A stretch of DNA of 64,000 bases from Colwellia sp. D2M02 (GTDB lineage Bacteria; Pseudomonadota; Gammaproteobacteria; Enterobacterales; Alteromonadaceae): positions 11,573 through 75,572 of the forward strand of contig NZ_JAHKPW010000085.1 of the NCBI RefSeq assembly GCF_018860755.1. The letters are read 5' to 3'. Both the position numbers and the translations under genes were made by a program. A model generated the notes under the pieces. The model searched no databases, was not told the DNA's origin, and was given only the letters and a program-made list of their open reading frames with translations. Shown piece after piece: positions 8,387 to 17,680 of the stretch (positions are counted from its first letter, which is position 1; each line of letters begins with the position of its first letter).

Positions 8387-9640
8387 ATGGCAATATCAAC
8401 AACAAAGAAGTCTAAAGCGTCAGAAAAAATAAAAGAGCAAGATATTTTTATTTGGCACGGTGTTAACCGTAAAGGCAAAAAAATAAATGGTGAACTTCCC
8501 GCTAATAATGTTATTGAATTAAAAGCACAACTACGCAAACAAGGTATAACTCCTAGCAGGGTTAAGAAAAAACCTAAGCCATTATTTGGTTTAGGTGGTG
8601 ATAAGCCCATTAAACCTGCAGATATAGCCGTAATAACACGCCAAATAGCTACTATGCTTGGGGCTGGTGTACCACTAGTACAAACTATAGATATGATAGG
8701 TACAGGGCACGATAATGGCAAAGTGAGAAAATTACTTGGTGAAATAGGCCATAAATTATCTTCTGGTATTCCACTGTCTGACTGTTTACGGGAGCATCCA
8801 TTATTTTTTGATGACCTATATTGTGATTTAGTTGCCTCTGGTGAGCAATCAGGAGCCCTAGAAACCATTTATGCTCGTATCGCAACCTATAAAGAAAAAG
8901 CAGAAGCTCTTAAAAGTAAAATTAAGAAGGCACTAACTTACCCCATTGCTGTACTTGTAATCGCTTTTGTAGTGACGGCAATATTACTAATTTTTGTGGT
9001 ACCTGTTTTCCAAGAAATTTTTGCCAGCTTTGGCGCTGAACTCCCCGGTTTTACGTTATTAGTAATATCAATATCCGAATTTATGCAAGCCTATTGGTAT
9101 ATTGGGTTAGGAGTATTATTTGCTTTTTCTTATTTATTTAAACGCGCACATCGCAATAGTCAAAGCTTACGCGATAAAGTTGATAAAAATATTTTAAAAC
9201 TGCCGGTAATTGGTGATCTTTTAGAAAAAGCGGCCGTTGCACGCTATGCTCGCACTTTATCAACAACCTTTGCGGCAGGTGTACCCTTAATAGATGCGTT
9301 AGCTTCTGCGGCTGGTGCTGCTGGTAATGCTGTATTTCGTGATGCTATTTTAGAGGTTCGCACCGAAGTATCTTCAGGTATGCAAATGAACTTAGCAATG
9401 CGTAATTGTAAAATATTTCCTGATATGGTTATTCAAATGGTCGCTATTGGTGAAGAGTCTGGCGCTGTAGATGACATGCTTTCTAAAGTAGCTGTAGTAT
9501 ACGAGCAGCAAGTAGATGATGCGGTAGATGGTTTAACGGCACTATTGGAGCCGATGATAATGGCCGTTTTAGGGGTAGTTATTGGTGGTTTAATCATTGC
9601 TATGTACTTACCTATTTTCCAAATTGGTATGGTTGTATAA
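8387..9640 (+). CDS. pilC: Type IV pilus inner-membrane platform protein PilC
   Basis: PilC is the inner-membrane platform that couples PilB to pilin insertion. The 417-residue protein has a basic cytoplasmic N-terminus and two T2SSF domains. The first is at about 80-200 and ends in a membrane helix (ALTYPIAVLVIAFVV segment); the second follows a central membrane pair, and a last helix lies near the C-terminus (IMAVLGVVIGGLIIAMYL). Each T2SSF domain has the GEESGAL/GEQSGAL-type motif. It follows pilB after 136 bp without a terminator and precedes pilD. Length and motif order are normal. Confidence 0.94.
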   Translation: MAISTTKKSKASEKIKEQDIFIWHGVNRKGKKINGELPANNVIELKAQLRKQGITPSRVKKKPKPLFGLGGDKPIKPADIAVITRQIATMLGAGVPLVQTIDMIGTGHDNGKVRKLLGEIGHKLSSGIPLSDCLREHPLFFDDLYCDLVASGEQSGALETIYARIATYKEKAEALKSKIKKALTYPIAVLVIAFVVTAILLIFVVPVFQEIFASFGAELPGFTLLVISISEFMQAYWYIGLGVLFAFSYLFKRAHRNSQSLRDKVDKNILKLPVIGDLLEKAAVARYARTLSTTFAAGVPLIDALASAAGAAGNAVFRDAILEVRTEVSSGMQMNLAMRNCKIFPDMVIQMVAIGEESGAVDDMLSKVAVVYEQQVDDAVDGLTALLEPMIMAVLGVVIGGLIIAMYLPIFQIGMVV

Positions 9641-9644
9641 AGCG

Positions 9645-9680
9645 ATTAACTAAGCTATTAACTAAACTATTAATAAAGTT
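9645..9680 (+). repeat. 12-bp tandem repeat, three copies, after pilC
   Basis: Three consecutive 12-mers follow the pilC stop: ATTAACTAAGCT, ATTAACTAAACT and ATTAATAAAGTT. The first two differ at one base and the third is degenerate. The array runs straight into a hairpin at 9680-9717. It has stops in more than one frame and no coding sense. Confidence 0.6.
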
Positions 9681-9717
9681 TAAGGTCTCGATGTATAAAC
9701 TATTTCCGAGACCTTAA
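9680..9717 (+). repeat. Long-loop hairpin between pilC and pilD
   Basis: An 11-bp perfect stem (TTAAGGTCTCG / CGAGACCTTAA) encloses a 16-nt loop. No T-run follows, so it does not look like an intrinsic terminator; it could stabilise or mark the end of the pilBC message. Confidence 0.6.
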
Positions 9718-9758
9718 TTAACACTATCATCATACTCAAACCGCTTAGGAACTCAACC

Positions 9759-10670
9759 TTGTTCAATATCAGCTTTATTTCAACCTTAACAGATAACATT
9801 TACCACTTATTTCAAACTGTACCTAGCTTCTTCTACTTGTCCGTTGCGCTTATATCACTGTCAGTAGGAAGTTTTTTAAATGTAGTTATTTATCGTTTAC
9901 CTAAAATGATGGAATACACTTGGTACCAAGAGTGTCGGGAGTTTTTAGCTGATGAGGTCAAAGATGTTAAAGCAAAAAAGTTAGAAAAAGTTACCTTATC
10001 AACTCCCGTTTCAACTTGTCCGCACTGTCAGCATAAAATTCGTTTTTATGAAAATATTCCGTTAGTTAGTTGGTTGGTATTACGTGGAAAATGCAGCCAG
10101 TGTAAACAAAGTATCTCTAGTCGCTATCCATTGGTAGAGCTATCAACAGCATTGTTAAGCCTCGTTGTCGCCGCACATTATGGGCCAAGTATAGAAACCT
10201 TATATGTTCTACTGCTCACTTGGGGATTAGTCGCATTAACTATGATTGATTTTGATCATATGTTATTGCCTGATCAAATTACTCTACCGTTACTTTGGTT
10301 TGGGTTATTAATCAATATTAATGGTACTTTTGTCCCGTTAACCGATGCTGTTATAGGTGCTGCTGCTGGTTATATGAGCTTATTTTGTGTTTTCTGGTTA
10401 TTTAAATTACTCACCGGCAAAGAAGGCATGGGCTTTGGCGATTTCAAATTGCTTGCGGTTTTTGGTGCATGGGCTGGCTGGCAATTATTACCCATATTAA
10501 TTTTAATGGCTTCAGTTGTTGGCGCTATTATCGGTATTACGTTAATGCTCTTTAAAAACCACCAAAAAGATCAAGGGATCCCTTTCGGGCCTTATTTAGC
10601 TATTGCTGGTTGGATCACCCTGTTATGGGGCAATAATTTATGGTCATGGTATTTAGCAACATTACTATAA
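9759..10670 (+). CDS. pilD: Prepilin peptidase / N-methyltransferase PilD
   Basis: PilD is the inner-membrane aspartyl protease that cleaves prepilin leaders and methylates the new N-terminal Phe, serving type IV pili and usually type II secretion. The start is TTG at 9759, chosen because AGGA lies 8 nt before it and no upstream in-frame ATG exists. The 303-residue protein has the N-terminal zinc-type tetracysteine domain (CPHC about 87-90, CSQC about 113-116). The catalytic aspartates are in IDFDHMLLPD and in the GFGDFKLL motif, with about eight membrane helices. It is the only peptidase of this kind seen here. Confidence 0.93.
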   Translation: MFNISFISTLTDNIYHLFQTVPSFFYLSVALISLSVGSFLNVVIYRLPKMMEYTWYQECREFLADEVKDVKAKKLEKVTLSTPVSTCPHCQHKIRFYENIPLVSWLVLRGKCSQCKQSISSRYPLVELSTALLSLVVAAHYGPSIETLYVLLLTWGLVALTMIDFDHMLLPDQITLPLLWFGLLININGTFVPLTDAVIGAAAGYMSLFCVFWLFKLLTGKEGMGFGDFKLLAVFGAWAGWQLLPILILMASVVGAIIGITLMLFKNHQKDQGIPFGPYLAIAGWITLLWGNNLWSWYLATLL

Positions 10671-10672
10671 TC

Positions 10673-10708
10673 TCTAATCTAGCCTCTAATTTAATCTCTT
10701 AATCTAAA
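10673..10708 (+). repeat. Degenerate 12-bp tandem repeat after pilD
   Basis: Three imperfect 12-mers, TCTAATCTAGCC, TCTAATTTAATC and TCTTAATCTAAA, fill most of the 54-bp spacer between pilD and coaE. The arrangement resembles the 12-bp array after pilC, though the unit differs. Confidence 0.4.
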
Positions 10709-10724
10709 AGATAAGAAGCAAAGT

Positions 10725-11339
10725 ATGTCAGAGTTTATTATCGGATTAACTGGCGGTATTGGTAGCGGTAAAAGCACCGTAACAGCAATGTTTGAAGCCT
10801 TAGGTATCGATATTATTGATGCCGATATAATTGCTCGAACAGTAGTTCAACCTAACAGCGCGGCATTGCATGCAATTGCTGAGCACTTTGGTGATAGTTA
10901 TATTAATGCTGATGGTCAATTAAACCGCGCTTTATTGCGTACTCGAATATTTAGCAATACCAATGACAAAGAGTGGCTTAATAATTTACTGCACCCAATA
11001 ATTAGAGCTGAACTAGTACAACAAACAGCTGCAGCAAACTCCCCTTATTGTATTTTAGTGGCACCTTTACTTATTGAAAATAACCTAATGCCACTCATTG
11101 ATAGACTACTAGTGGTTGATGTTAGTGAGGCAACTCAAATTAAGCGCACTCTGTTACGTGATACCAGTAATACTGATGAAATTAAAGCGATTATCGCCAG
11201 CCAAACGAGTAGAGAGCATAGACTCTCATTAGCCGATGACATTATTTGCAATGATGCAAATAATACTGAAAATAATGTAAGCAATCTACTTTTGGATAAT
11301 GTTCACCAGCTTCACCGTAAATACCTTAGCTTAGCGTGA
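10725..11339 (+). CDS. coaE: Dephospho-CoA kinase
   Basis: CoaE phosphorylates the 3'-OH of the ribose of dephospho-CoA, the last step of coenzyme A synthesis. The 204-residue protein has the P-loop GGIGSGKST at about 9-17, the DADIIAR motif after it, and the LLHPIIR and LLIEN segments of the family. It sits in the pilD-coaE-zapD-yacG order that is widely conserved in Gammaproteobacteria, after a 54-bp spacer. Length is normal and nothing unusual is seen. Confidence 0.96.
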   Translation: MSEFIIGLTGGIGSGKSTVTAMFEALGIDIIDADIIARTVVQPNSAALHAIAEHFGDSYINADGQLNRALLRTRIFSNTNDKEWLNNLLHPIIRAELVQQTAAANSPYCILVAPLLIENNLMPLIDRLLVVDVSEATQIKRTLLRDTSNTDEIKAIIASQTSREHRLSLADDIICNDANNTENNVSNLLLDNVHQLHRKYLSLA

Positions 11340-11510
11340 CTTAACTTATTAACTTAGCCTAAGCAAAATAACAGTCTTTATTAAGTCACATCGCCTCAAA
11401 ATACTATTGAAATCAAGCTAATTTTAAGTAAAATTGCTAAATAATTCGCCATTTAGCTTGGGTAGAGGTAGTATATCTTTACCTTTTTTGCAATTAGACT
11501 TTAGCTTTGT

Positions 11511-12257
11511 ATGTCAACGGTTTTATATGAACACCCGCTCAATGAGCGTATTCGTAACTATTTAAAGCTTGAGCAGCTTTTTGCCCAGGCAAACCGTTGT
11601 ATTGAAGGTGATCTACAAATAAACAATCAAGTATTTTTTAACAGTTTATTTGCCATTATCGATACGCTTGAGCGTTGTGATATTCGTGGCGATCTTATTA
11701 AAGACATGGAAAAACTTGAGCAGAACTTAGTTATTTGGTCTAAATCTCCAGATATTGACACTAGCGCTCTAGAAGATAACTTATCTGAAACAGTAAAGTT
11801 AATAAGCCGTTTACGCTCTAATAAGCCAACATGGTATCAACTCAAAGACAATAAGTTTCTTGCCGGTTTAAAGCAGCGTTTTGCTATTCAAGGTGGTAGT
11901 TCAAGTTTTGATTTGCCTCAGTTAACCTTTTGGCTTAACCAACCGCACCATATAATACAGCAAGAAGTCGTAAGCTGGATAACCTTACTCAATGACGTAA
12001 ATCAAGCACTAAAGCTAGTATTACGTTTTATTCGCCAACGCGCAGAATTTGAAACCATTAATACCGATAGTGGCTTCTACCAAGATAACGGCGAAGGTCT
12101 ATTATTATTGCGTATAAAATTAGCCCAAAACTTACAATATTACCCCACCGTCAGCGGCAATAAATTCCGGTACTCTATTCGCTTTATGTTACCTTGCCAG
12201 CATACGGGTAGACGGTATTCAAATCAGGCTACTGAATTTCAACTTGCTCGCTGTTAG
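11511..12257 (+). CDS. zapD: Cell division protein ZapD (FtsZ-bundling)
   Basis: ZapD (YacF) binds the C-terminal tail of FtsZ and cross-links protofilaments in the Z ring. The 248-residue protein shows the family sequence throughout: an N-terminal helical part starting YEHPLNERIRNYLKLEQLF, a central EQNLxxW-type segment, and a beta-rich C-terminus with GLLLLRI and YYPTVSGNKFRYSIRFM. Its place after coaE and before yacG, close to the dcw cluster, supports the call. A weak hairpin with T-run (11466-11490) and a 171-bp gap precede it, so it may have its own promoter. Confidence 0.94.
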   Translation: MSTVLYEHPLNERIRNYLKLEQLFAQANRCIEGDLQINNQVFFNSLFAIIDTLERCDIRGDLIKDMEKLEQNLVIWSKSPDIDTSALEDNLSETVKLISRLRSNKPTWYQLKDNKFLAGLKQRFAIQGGSSSFDLPQLTFWLNQPHHIIQQEVVSWITLLNDVNQALKLVLRFIRQRAEFETINTDSGFYQDNGEGLLLLRIKLAQNLQYYPTVSGNKFRYSIRFMLPCQHTGRRYSNQATEFQLARC

Positions 12258-12313
12258 CACATCCTCTTTCGGTGTATAATCCTTTCTACCATTAATAATA
12301 GCGCCTTGCCCTT

Positions 12314-12550
12314 ATGACTCTTGAAGTATCATGTCCTCACTGTAAAGCTAAAGTAGCGTGGCTACCTAGCAATGAATTTCGTCCTTTTTGCTCAAAACGA
12401 TGTCAGCTTATTGATTTAGGTGAATGGGCAGAAGAAGGGCATAAAATTAGCCAACCCATACAGATGGACAGTGCGATAAGCGAAGAAATGCTAGATGCCT
12501 TAGAAGATGAGTTTTTACTGCATAATAAATTTTTTGTTGAGCCAGAATAA
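12314..12550 (+). CDS. yacG: DNA gyrase inhibitor YacG, zinc-binding
   Basis: YacG binds the GyrB subunit and blocks DNA binding by gyrase in E. coli. The 78-residue protein has the four-Cys zinc finger made of CPHC (residues 7-10) and CSKRC (about 26-30), followed by the family motif QLIDLGEWA. The C-terminal half is acidic and somewhat longer than in E. coli YacG (65 residues). It lies 56 bp after zapD and is convergent with mutT, with only 38 bp between the stops and no clear hairpin there. Confidence 0.93.
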   Translation: MTLEVSCPHCKAKVAWLPSNEFRPFCSKRCQLIDLGEWAEEGHKISQPIQMDSAISEEMLDALEDEFLLHNKFFVEPE

Positions 12551-12588
12551 GCGACTAAGGCACATTATTAAAATATTGTAACCTGAGT

Positions 12589-12996
12589 TCAGATTAATGT
12601 ATCAAGTAGCTCAATAATAGTCTGATTAGCCGCAGGAAAATCTAGCGTTTTTAATGAGGGTAAAGAAAACCACCCTTGTAGCTGCCCTTCTTGCGCAATC
12701 GGCTCATGTAAGAAGTTTTCTACGATAAAAACCTCTAACGACACACACTTATCACCGTAGTCGTGCGTTATTACCGTTAAGGGTTGACCAGACAGCACCT
12801 CAATACCAACTTCCTCGTTAAGTTCTCTAGCAAGCGCTTGAGCTACGGTTTCGCCGTCTTCGACCTTACCCCCTGGGAATTCCCATTTCCCCCCCTGATG
12901 GACATGTTCTGCGCGTTTAGTTAGGAAAAATTCTCGCTGATTATTATTATCTACTCGGGTGATAACTCCAACAGCAACCTGAACAAGTTGACTCAT
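12589..12996 (-). CDS. mutT: 8-oxo-dGTP diphosphatase MutT, Nudix family
   Basis: MutT hydrolyses 8-oxo-dGTP to the monophosphate and so prevents A:T to C:G transversions. The 135-residue protein has a full Nudix box (Gly-x5-Glu-x7-Arg-Glu-x2-Glu-Glu-x-Gly) starting at GGKVEDGE, with the RELNEEVGIE end intact. The C-terminus has the GQLQGWFSLPSL and FPAANQTIIELL segments typical of MutT rather than other Nudix enzymes. It lies downstream of secA, the normal gammaproteobacterial position, but a terminator and a 170-bp gap separate them. Confidence 0.93.
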   Translation of the reverse strand: MSQLVQVAVGVITRVDNNNQREFFLTKRAEHVHQGGKWEFPGGKVEDGETVAQALARELNEEVGIEVLSGQPLTVITHDYGDKCVSLEVFIVENFLHEPIAQEGQLQGWFSLPSLKTLDFPAANQTIIELLDTLI

Positions 12997-13093
12997 AGCT
13001 TGCGTACTCCTCTTTAGCTTACTCGATATAAACGCTTCGTTTTATATTGATGTAACTAAACCTATGTATTAGGGGCTTTTGATGACAAAACAA

Positions 13094-13121
13094 AAAAATA
13101 CCAGTCATTGACTGGTATTTT
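13094..13121 (-). terminator. Terminator of secA
   Basis: On the minus strand ATACCAGTCA pairs with TGACTGGTAT around a very short loop, followed by seven T. It lies 45 nt after the secA stop and separates secA from mutT. Confidence 0.85.
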
Positions 13122-13166
13122 ATAAACAATTCGATTTAAATACTTTTTAAGTAGTCATATGACTAG

Positions 13167-15848
13167 TTAAGAGAGTTTGCCATGACATTGTTTGTATTTC
13201 TTACCTGAGCCACACGGACATGGATCATTACGTCCTACCCTTGGCATTTGCGATGCAGCGCTTTCATTTTGCGTTGATTCATGCTGAAAGTCTTTAGCAA
13301 CTTCCTCCGACTTTCTGTGTTGCTCTTCTACCGCTTCAACATCAGACTCTGCTCGGATTTGTACTTTTGATAAAATACCAACAACATCATATTTTAGGTT
13401 ATCTAACATTTCTGTAAATAACTCAAAAGACTCACGTTTATACTCTTGCTTAGGGTTTTTCTGTGCGTGAGCACGTAAGCCAATACCTTGTCGCAAGTGG
13501 TCCATTGCCGATAAATGCTCTTTCCAATGCGAGTCTAAGCTTTGTAACATCACGGCTTTTTCAAACTGACGTAATACATCAGCGCCGACAGCTTCTTCTT
13601 TATCTTTATATTCTTGCTCAAATGCCGCAATAATTTTTTCACGTAAATTTTCTTCGTGTAAGGTATTATCTTCTTCTAACCATTTTGTAATTGGTAAGTC
13701 AGTTGAGAATTCACCTTTAAGCTGCTCTTCTAACCCAGGAATGTCCCACATTTCTTCGAGAGATTGCGCTGGAATATGTTGAGCAATAACGTTATTGATG
13801 ACATCACTACGAATTGCTGCAACGACTTCATTAATTTCAGCCTCATCAAGTAGTTCATTACGTTGTTCATAAATAACACCACGTTGATCATTAGCAACAT
13901 CATCATACTCAAGCAATTGCTTACGCATATCAAAGTTACGACCTTCAACCTTACGTTGCGCATTTTCAATACTGCGAGTTACCCAAGGATGTTCAATAGC
14001 TTCACCACGCTCCATACCTAACTTACGCATCATATTTGAAATACGCTCTGAGGCAAAAATGCGCATCAATGAATCTTCCATTGATAAATAGAATCGTGTT
14101 GAACCTTTATCACCTTGACGACCAGCACGACCACGTAATTGGTTATCAATACGACGAGATTCATGACGCTCTGTGGCAATAATATGTAAACCACCTAAGT
14201 CTAACACGCGTTGGTGATCAGCTTGCCATTGCGCTTTCGCTTTTTCTATTTGTTCTTCCGTTGGGTTATTGAGTCGCTCAATAATACTATTTAGGTTGCC
14301 ACCTAATACAATATCGGTACCACGACCTGCCATATTGGTAGCAATAGTTACAGCACCTTCGCGACCAGCATCAGCAACAATTTCAGCTTCTTGTTGGTGA
14401 AACTTAGCATTCAATACTTTATGCTTAATTTTTTCTTTTTTCAGTAAGTTAGATAAAAACTCTGATGTTTCAATACTAATAGTACCAACTAATGTTGGCT
14501 GACCGCGCTCAACACAGTCTTTAATATCAGCAAGAATTGCTTCAAATTTTTCTTCTTCACTTAAGTAAATTAAATCGGCTCTATCATCACGTACCATAGG
14601 CTGGTTGGTTGGAATTAACACAGTTTCTAAACCATAAATGTGTTGAAATTCAAAAGCTTCGGTATCAGCAGTACCTGTCATACCTGATAATTTTTCATAA
14701 ATTCTAAAGTAGTTTTGGAAAGTGATTGATGCAAGGGTTTGGTTTTCATTTTGAATGTTAACCCCTTCTTTTGCTTCAACTGCTTGGTGTAAGCCTTCTG
14801 ACCAACGACGCCCTTCCATTGTACGACCAGTATGTTCATCAACAATAACAATTTCGCCGTCTTTTACAATATAATCAATGTCTTTCTGGAAAAGCTTATG
14901 AGCACGAAGGGCAGCCATTACGTGGTGTAACAGCGTAATGTTAGCGGCAGAGAATAAAGTATCGCCCTCTTGCATCAAACCTTTTTCAACCATGATCTCT
15001 TCAATATGAATTTGACCACGTTCCGTTAAGTAAATTTGTTTCGCTTTTTCATCAATAGTGAAGTCACCAGTACTCTCTTCACCCTCTTTGTCTTCTTCAT
15101 CTTGCTGTTCAAGTGTTGGAACAATAAGGTTGATGCTTTTATATAACGCAGAGCTATCTTCTGCTTGTCCTGAAATAATTAACGGCGTACGCGCTTCATC
15201 AATTAAAATAGAGTCAACTTCATCAATAATTGCGAAGTTTAATGGTTTTTGCGTGCGCTCTTGTGCAGAGAACACCATATTGTCACGTAAGTAATCAAAG
15301 CCAAATTCGTTGTTGGTACCGTAAGTAATGTCAGACTGATACGCAGCTTGCTTTTCTTGTGTCGATAAACCGGCAATATTACAACCTACCGTCATACCTA
15401 AAAATTCAAATAATGGGCGACTCCAGTCTGCATCACGCGTTGCTAAGTAATCATTTACGGTAATAACATGTACGCCTTTACCCGTTAACGCATTCAAATA
15501 CGAAGGTAGTGTTGCGGTGAGTGTTTTACCTTCACCAGTACGCATTTCGGCAATTTTACCGTCATTTAAAACCATGCCACCAATCATTTGTACGTCAAAG
15601 TGGCGCATACCAAAGACACGCTTACTTGCTTCACGCACAACAGCAAATGCTTCAGGAAGCAACTCATCAAGTGATTGACCTTCTTGAAAACGAGTTTGAA
15701 ATTCAGCTGTTTTCGCTTTTAACTCTTCATCACTTAGTGCTTCAATTACTGGCTCTAGTGCATTTATCTTATTTACTTCTTTACCTATTTTTTTCAGTAA
15801 TCTATCGTTACGACTACCAAATATTTTTGTTAATAAATTTACAAACAT
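13167..15848 (-). CDS. secA: Protein translocase ATPase SecA
   Basis: SecA is the ATPase motor that pushes preproteins through SecYEG. The 893-residue protein has the DEAD-motor first half with Walker A (MRTGEGKT, about 102-109) and Walker B ([13 protein letters not shown], about 207-219). Then come the preprotein-binding domain, the second nucleotide-binding fold with GRAGRQGD, the helical scaffold and wing, and a C-terminal SEC-C zinc motif ([13 protein letters not shown]) that binds SecB and phospholipid. An acidic, low-complexity insert (about 245-262) is a lineage feature. No SecM-like arrest peptide is visible upstream; the M23 peptidase gene lies there instead. Confidence 0.98.
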   Translation of the reverse strand: MFVNLLTKIFGSRNDRLLKKIGKEVNKINALEPVIEALSDEELKAKTAEFQTRFQEGQSLDELLPEAFAVVREASKRVFGMRHFDVQMIGGMVLNDGKIAEMRTGEGKTLTATLPSYLNALTGKGVHVITVNDYLATRDADWSRPLFEFLGMTVGCNIAGLSTQEKQAAYQSDITYGTNNEFGFDYLRDNMVFSAQERTQKPLNFAIIDEVDSILIDEARTPLIISGQAEDSSALYKSINLIVPTLEQQDEEDKEGEESTGDFTIDEKAKQIYLTERGQIHIEEIMVEKGLMQEGDTLFSAANITLLHHVMAALRAHKLFQKDIDYIVKDGEIVIVDEHTGRTMEGRRWSEGLHQAVEAKEGVNIQNENQTLASITFQNYFRIYEKLSGMTGTADTEAFEFQHIYGLETVLIPTNQPMVRDDRADLIYLSEEEKFEAILADIKDCVERGQPTLVGTISIETSEFLSNLLKKEKIKHKVLNAKFHQQEAEIVADAGREGAVTIATNMAGRGTDIVLGGNLNSIIERLNNPTEEQIEKAKAQWQADHQRVLDLGGLHIIATERHESRRIDNQLRGRAGRQGDKGSTRFYLSMEDSLMRIFASERISNMMRKLGMERGEAIEHPWVTRSIENAQRKVEGRNFDMRKQLLEYDDVANDQRGVIYEQRNELLDEAEINEVVAAIRSDVINNVIAQHIPAQSLEEMWDIPGLEEQLKGEFSTDLPITKWLEEDNTLHEENLREKIIAAFEQEYKDKEEAVGADVLRQFEKAVMLQSLDSHWKEHLSAMDHLRQGIGLRAHAQKNPKQEYKRESFELFTEMLDNLKYDVVGILSKVQIRAESDVEAVEEQHRKSEEVAKDFQHESTQNESAASQMPRVGRNDPCPCGSGKKYKQCHGKLS

Positions 15849-15959
15849 CTTCTTTAAACCATTAATTGAAAATTATTTCATAGCAATAATTGCTACAGCT
15901 GTTGATATTACTTAAATACGCCTATGTACTGACTTAACTACTGAGATTGTTGTTCTTAT

Positions 15960-16886
15960 TTACTTTTTCGCTTTACGATAAACAAATTTCAATGGGTCTA
16001 TCTGCGTGTTGTTACGTAAAATTTCATAATGAACATGAGGCCCGGTTGAGCGGCCTGTACTTCCCATACGTGCAATGGTTTGCCCTTTTTCAACAACATC
16101 ACCAACGGCAACAACAATCGTTTTATTGTGCCCGTAACGTGTTTTAAGGCCATCGCCATGGTTAATTTCAACGAGTTCACCGTAACCGTAGCGTTTACCT
16201 ACCCAAGTTACGATACCAGAAGCGGTAGCGATAATAGCTGCATCTTCCTTACCAGCAAAATCAATGCCCTTATGCATAGTCGCCTTACCGTTGAATGGGT
16301 CTTTACGAACTCCATAATAAGACGATAACCAACCTTTTGATATAGGTCGACCAGATAAGTAACGATTATTTTCTATATGGTGACCAAAAACCAAAGATTC
16401 AAGCATGTGTAGCTGTTTTTCTTCATGTTTTATTTCTGACTCAAACAAACTTATCTCGTTTAGCAGTTGCTCAACAGATTTTGAAGGTATTTTTTCACTT
16501 TGAATTGATGGGCCGCCAGCGGGTGGCAGCTCTGAAAAATTAAATTCTTTTTCGGGTATATCTGCATCTGCGGCTAGACGTTCACCCAAAGCATTAAGGC
16601 GCAAAACCTGGCTTTGTAATTCAGCTAATTTAATGGTTAATGCGGTTAATTGTTCATTATTTGGTTTAGCAATACTCGTTAAGTTTTCTTTTTCATGAGC
16701 TTTTGTTATTTGGTATTGACCAAGATCGGTTTGGTTAATATCGGTATGCTTATTCCCTGAAATAATTAAATGAATAATTGTTCCTGACAATAAACCGAAG
16801 CATAGAAGTGCAGTTAACCAACGCAACTTATTTAGTTGCATTGAAAATCTTACGTTCTTTCCTCGGTACAGTAATGTTAAACTCAT
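15960..16886 (-). CDS. Membrane-anchored M23 family metallopeptidase (LytM domain)
   Basis: The protein is a predicted inner-membrane-anchored, periplasmic peptidoglycan endopeptidase or amidase activator. The 308 residues show a single signal-anchor helix at about 22-43, a charged coiled-coil-prone segment (about 65-165), and a C-terminal LytM/M23 domain. Zinc ligands are complete: His205 and Asp209 (HKGIDF) and His286 in HVHYE, with catalytic His253 (YGHN) and His284. So unlike EnvC or NlpD, which are degenerate, it may be an active enzyme. It lies between secA and lpxC, where E. coli has secM, and is divergent from the DciA-type gene. Exact substrate is unknown. Confidence 0.85.
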   Translation of the reverse strand: MSLTLLYRGKNVRFSMQLNKLRWLTALLCFGLLSGTIIHLIISGNKHTDINQTDLGQYQITKAHEKENLTSIAKPNNEQLTALTIKLAELQSQVLRLNALGERLAADADIPEKEFNFSELPPAGGPSIQSEKIPSKSVEQLLNEISLFESEIKHEEKQLHMLESLVFGHHIENNRYLSGRPISKGWLSSYYGVRKDPFNGKATMHKGIDFAGKEDAAIIATASGIVTWVGKRYGYGELVEINHGDGLKTRYGHNKTIVVAVGDVVEKGQTIARMGSTGRSTGPHVHYEILRNNTQIDPLKFVYRKAKK

Positions 16887-16977
16887 ATCATCTTAATTCT
16901 GTTAGTTTGCTTTATCGGTTAACTATTTTGTTGGCTTACACGCACTTTATATAACACATTATAAATTAAAGACTTTT

Positions 16978-17496
16978 ATGGCAAGAAAACCCAAAGCTCC
17001 TATCAATATGTCATCGTTGCTAAAATCAACGACAGGCACTTTGGCACAAATTCAAGAAAAAACCAACTCTTTGACTATTTTGGCCAACATTGTAAGGCAT
17101 ATATGTCCTGATTTACCAGCGGATGCTTGGCATATTGCTAACTCTCGTGACGACATACTTATTGTTGATGTTAAGTCGCCCGCTTGGGGACAGCGTTTAC
17201 AGTTTGAACGCAACAATATTTGTAATGCTCTTATAGAGCAAACCCATGGACAATTTCAACGTATTGAAATAAAAATTAATCCCCAAAGTTTCCGTCAAAG
17301 TCGAACTAACTTGTTTGATAAAAAGCCTCAAAATACTATATCACAAACAAGTAAGTCATCCGACGAGAATAATATCAACACAGTAAATAATGCAATAACC
17401 GCGCAGCAATTTTTAGAGGTTGCTAAAAAAGCACCAAAAGGGCTGAAAGAAAAATTAGAAAAACTTGCGAAAGTTGCGGGAAATAAACACATATAA
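16978..17496 (+). CDS. dciA: DUF721 protein, DciA-type replicative helicase loader candidate
   Basis: DciA proteins bind the replicative helicase DnaB and help load it in bacteria that lack the phage-derived loader DnaC. The 172-residue protein carries the DUF721 core at about 12-100. Visible signatures are an N-terminal leucine-rich helix with LLKSTTGTLAQIQ, LPADAWHIANSRDDILIV and the SPAWGQRLQFE motif. The C-terminal third is polar and probably disordered, as in Vibrio DciA. It is divergent from the M23 gene and sits at the lpxC-secA junction, a place DUF721 genes often hold in Gammaproteobacteria. The family call is strong; the helicase role is inferred from the family. Confidence 0.8.
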   Translation: MARKPKAPINMSSLLKSTTGTLAQIQEKTNSLTILANIVRHICPDLPADAWHIANSRDDILIVDVKSPAWGQRLQFERNNICNALIEQTHGQFQRIEIKINPQSFRQSRTNLFDKKPQNTISQTSKSSDENNINTVNNAITAQQFLEVAKKAPKGLKEKLEKLAKVAGNKHI

Positions 17497-17596
17497 AGCA
17501 CGCTTATTAACTCGTATTTTATAGCTTGGTAAAGATAATCGTATTGTTAACAAGTTAGAGCATGAATGAGTAGAGAAATAAGCTAGGGCTATTTTA

Positions 17597-17631
17597 AAGT
17601 AAAAAGGCTGTTATTTGGTAAATAACAGCCT
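17597..17631 (-). terminator. Terminator of lpxC (end of the dcw transcript)
   Basis: A 12-bp stem (AGGCTGTTATTT / AAATAACAGCCT) with a 3-nt loop is followed on the minus strand by five T. It lies 50 nt after the lpxC stop. The plus strand lacks a T-run, so the intended direction is minus. Confidence 0.85.
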
Positions 17632-17680
17632 GAAATAACTACGTTGATCATAGATAACTAACTATATACTTATGTATAAG

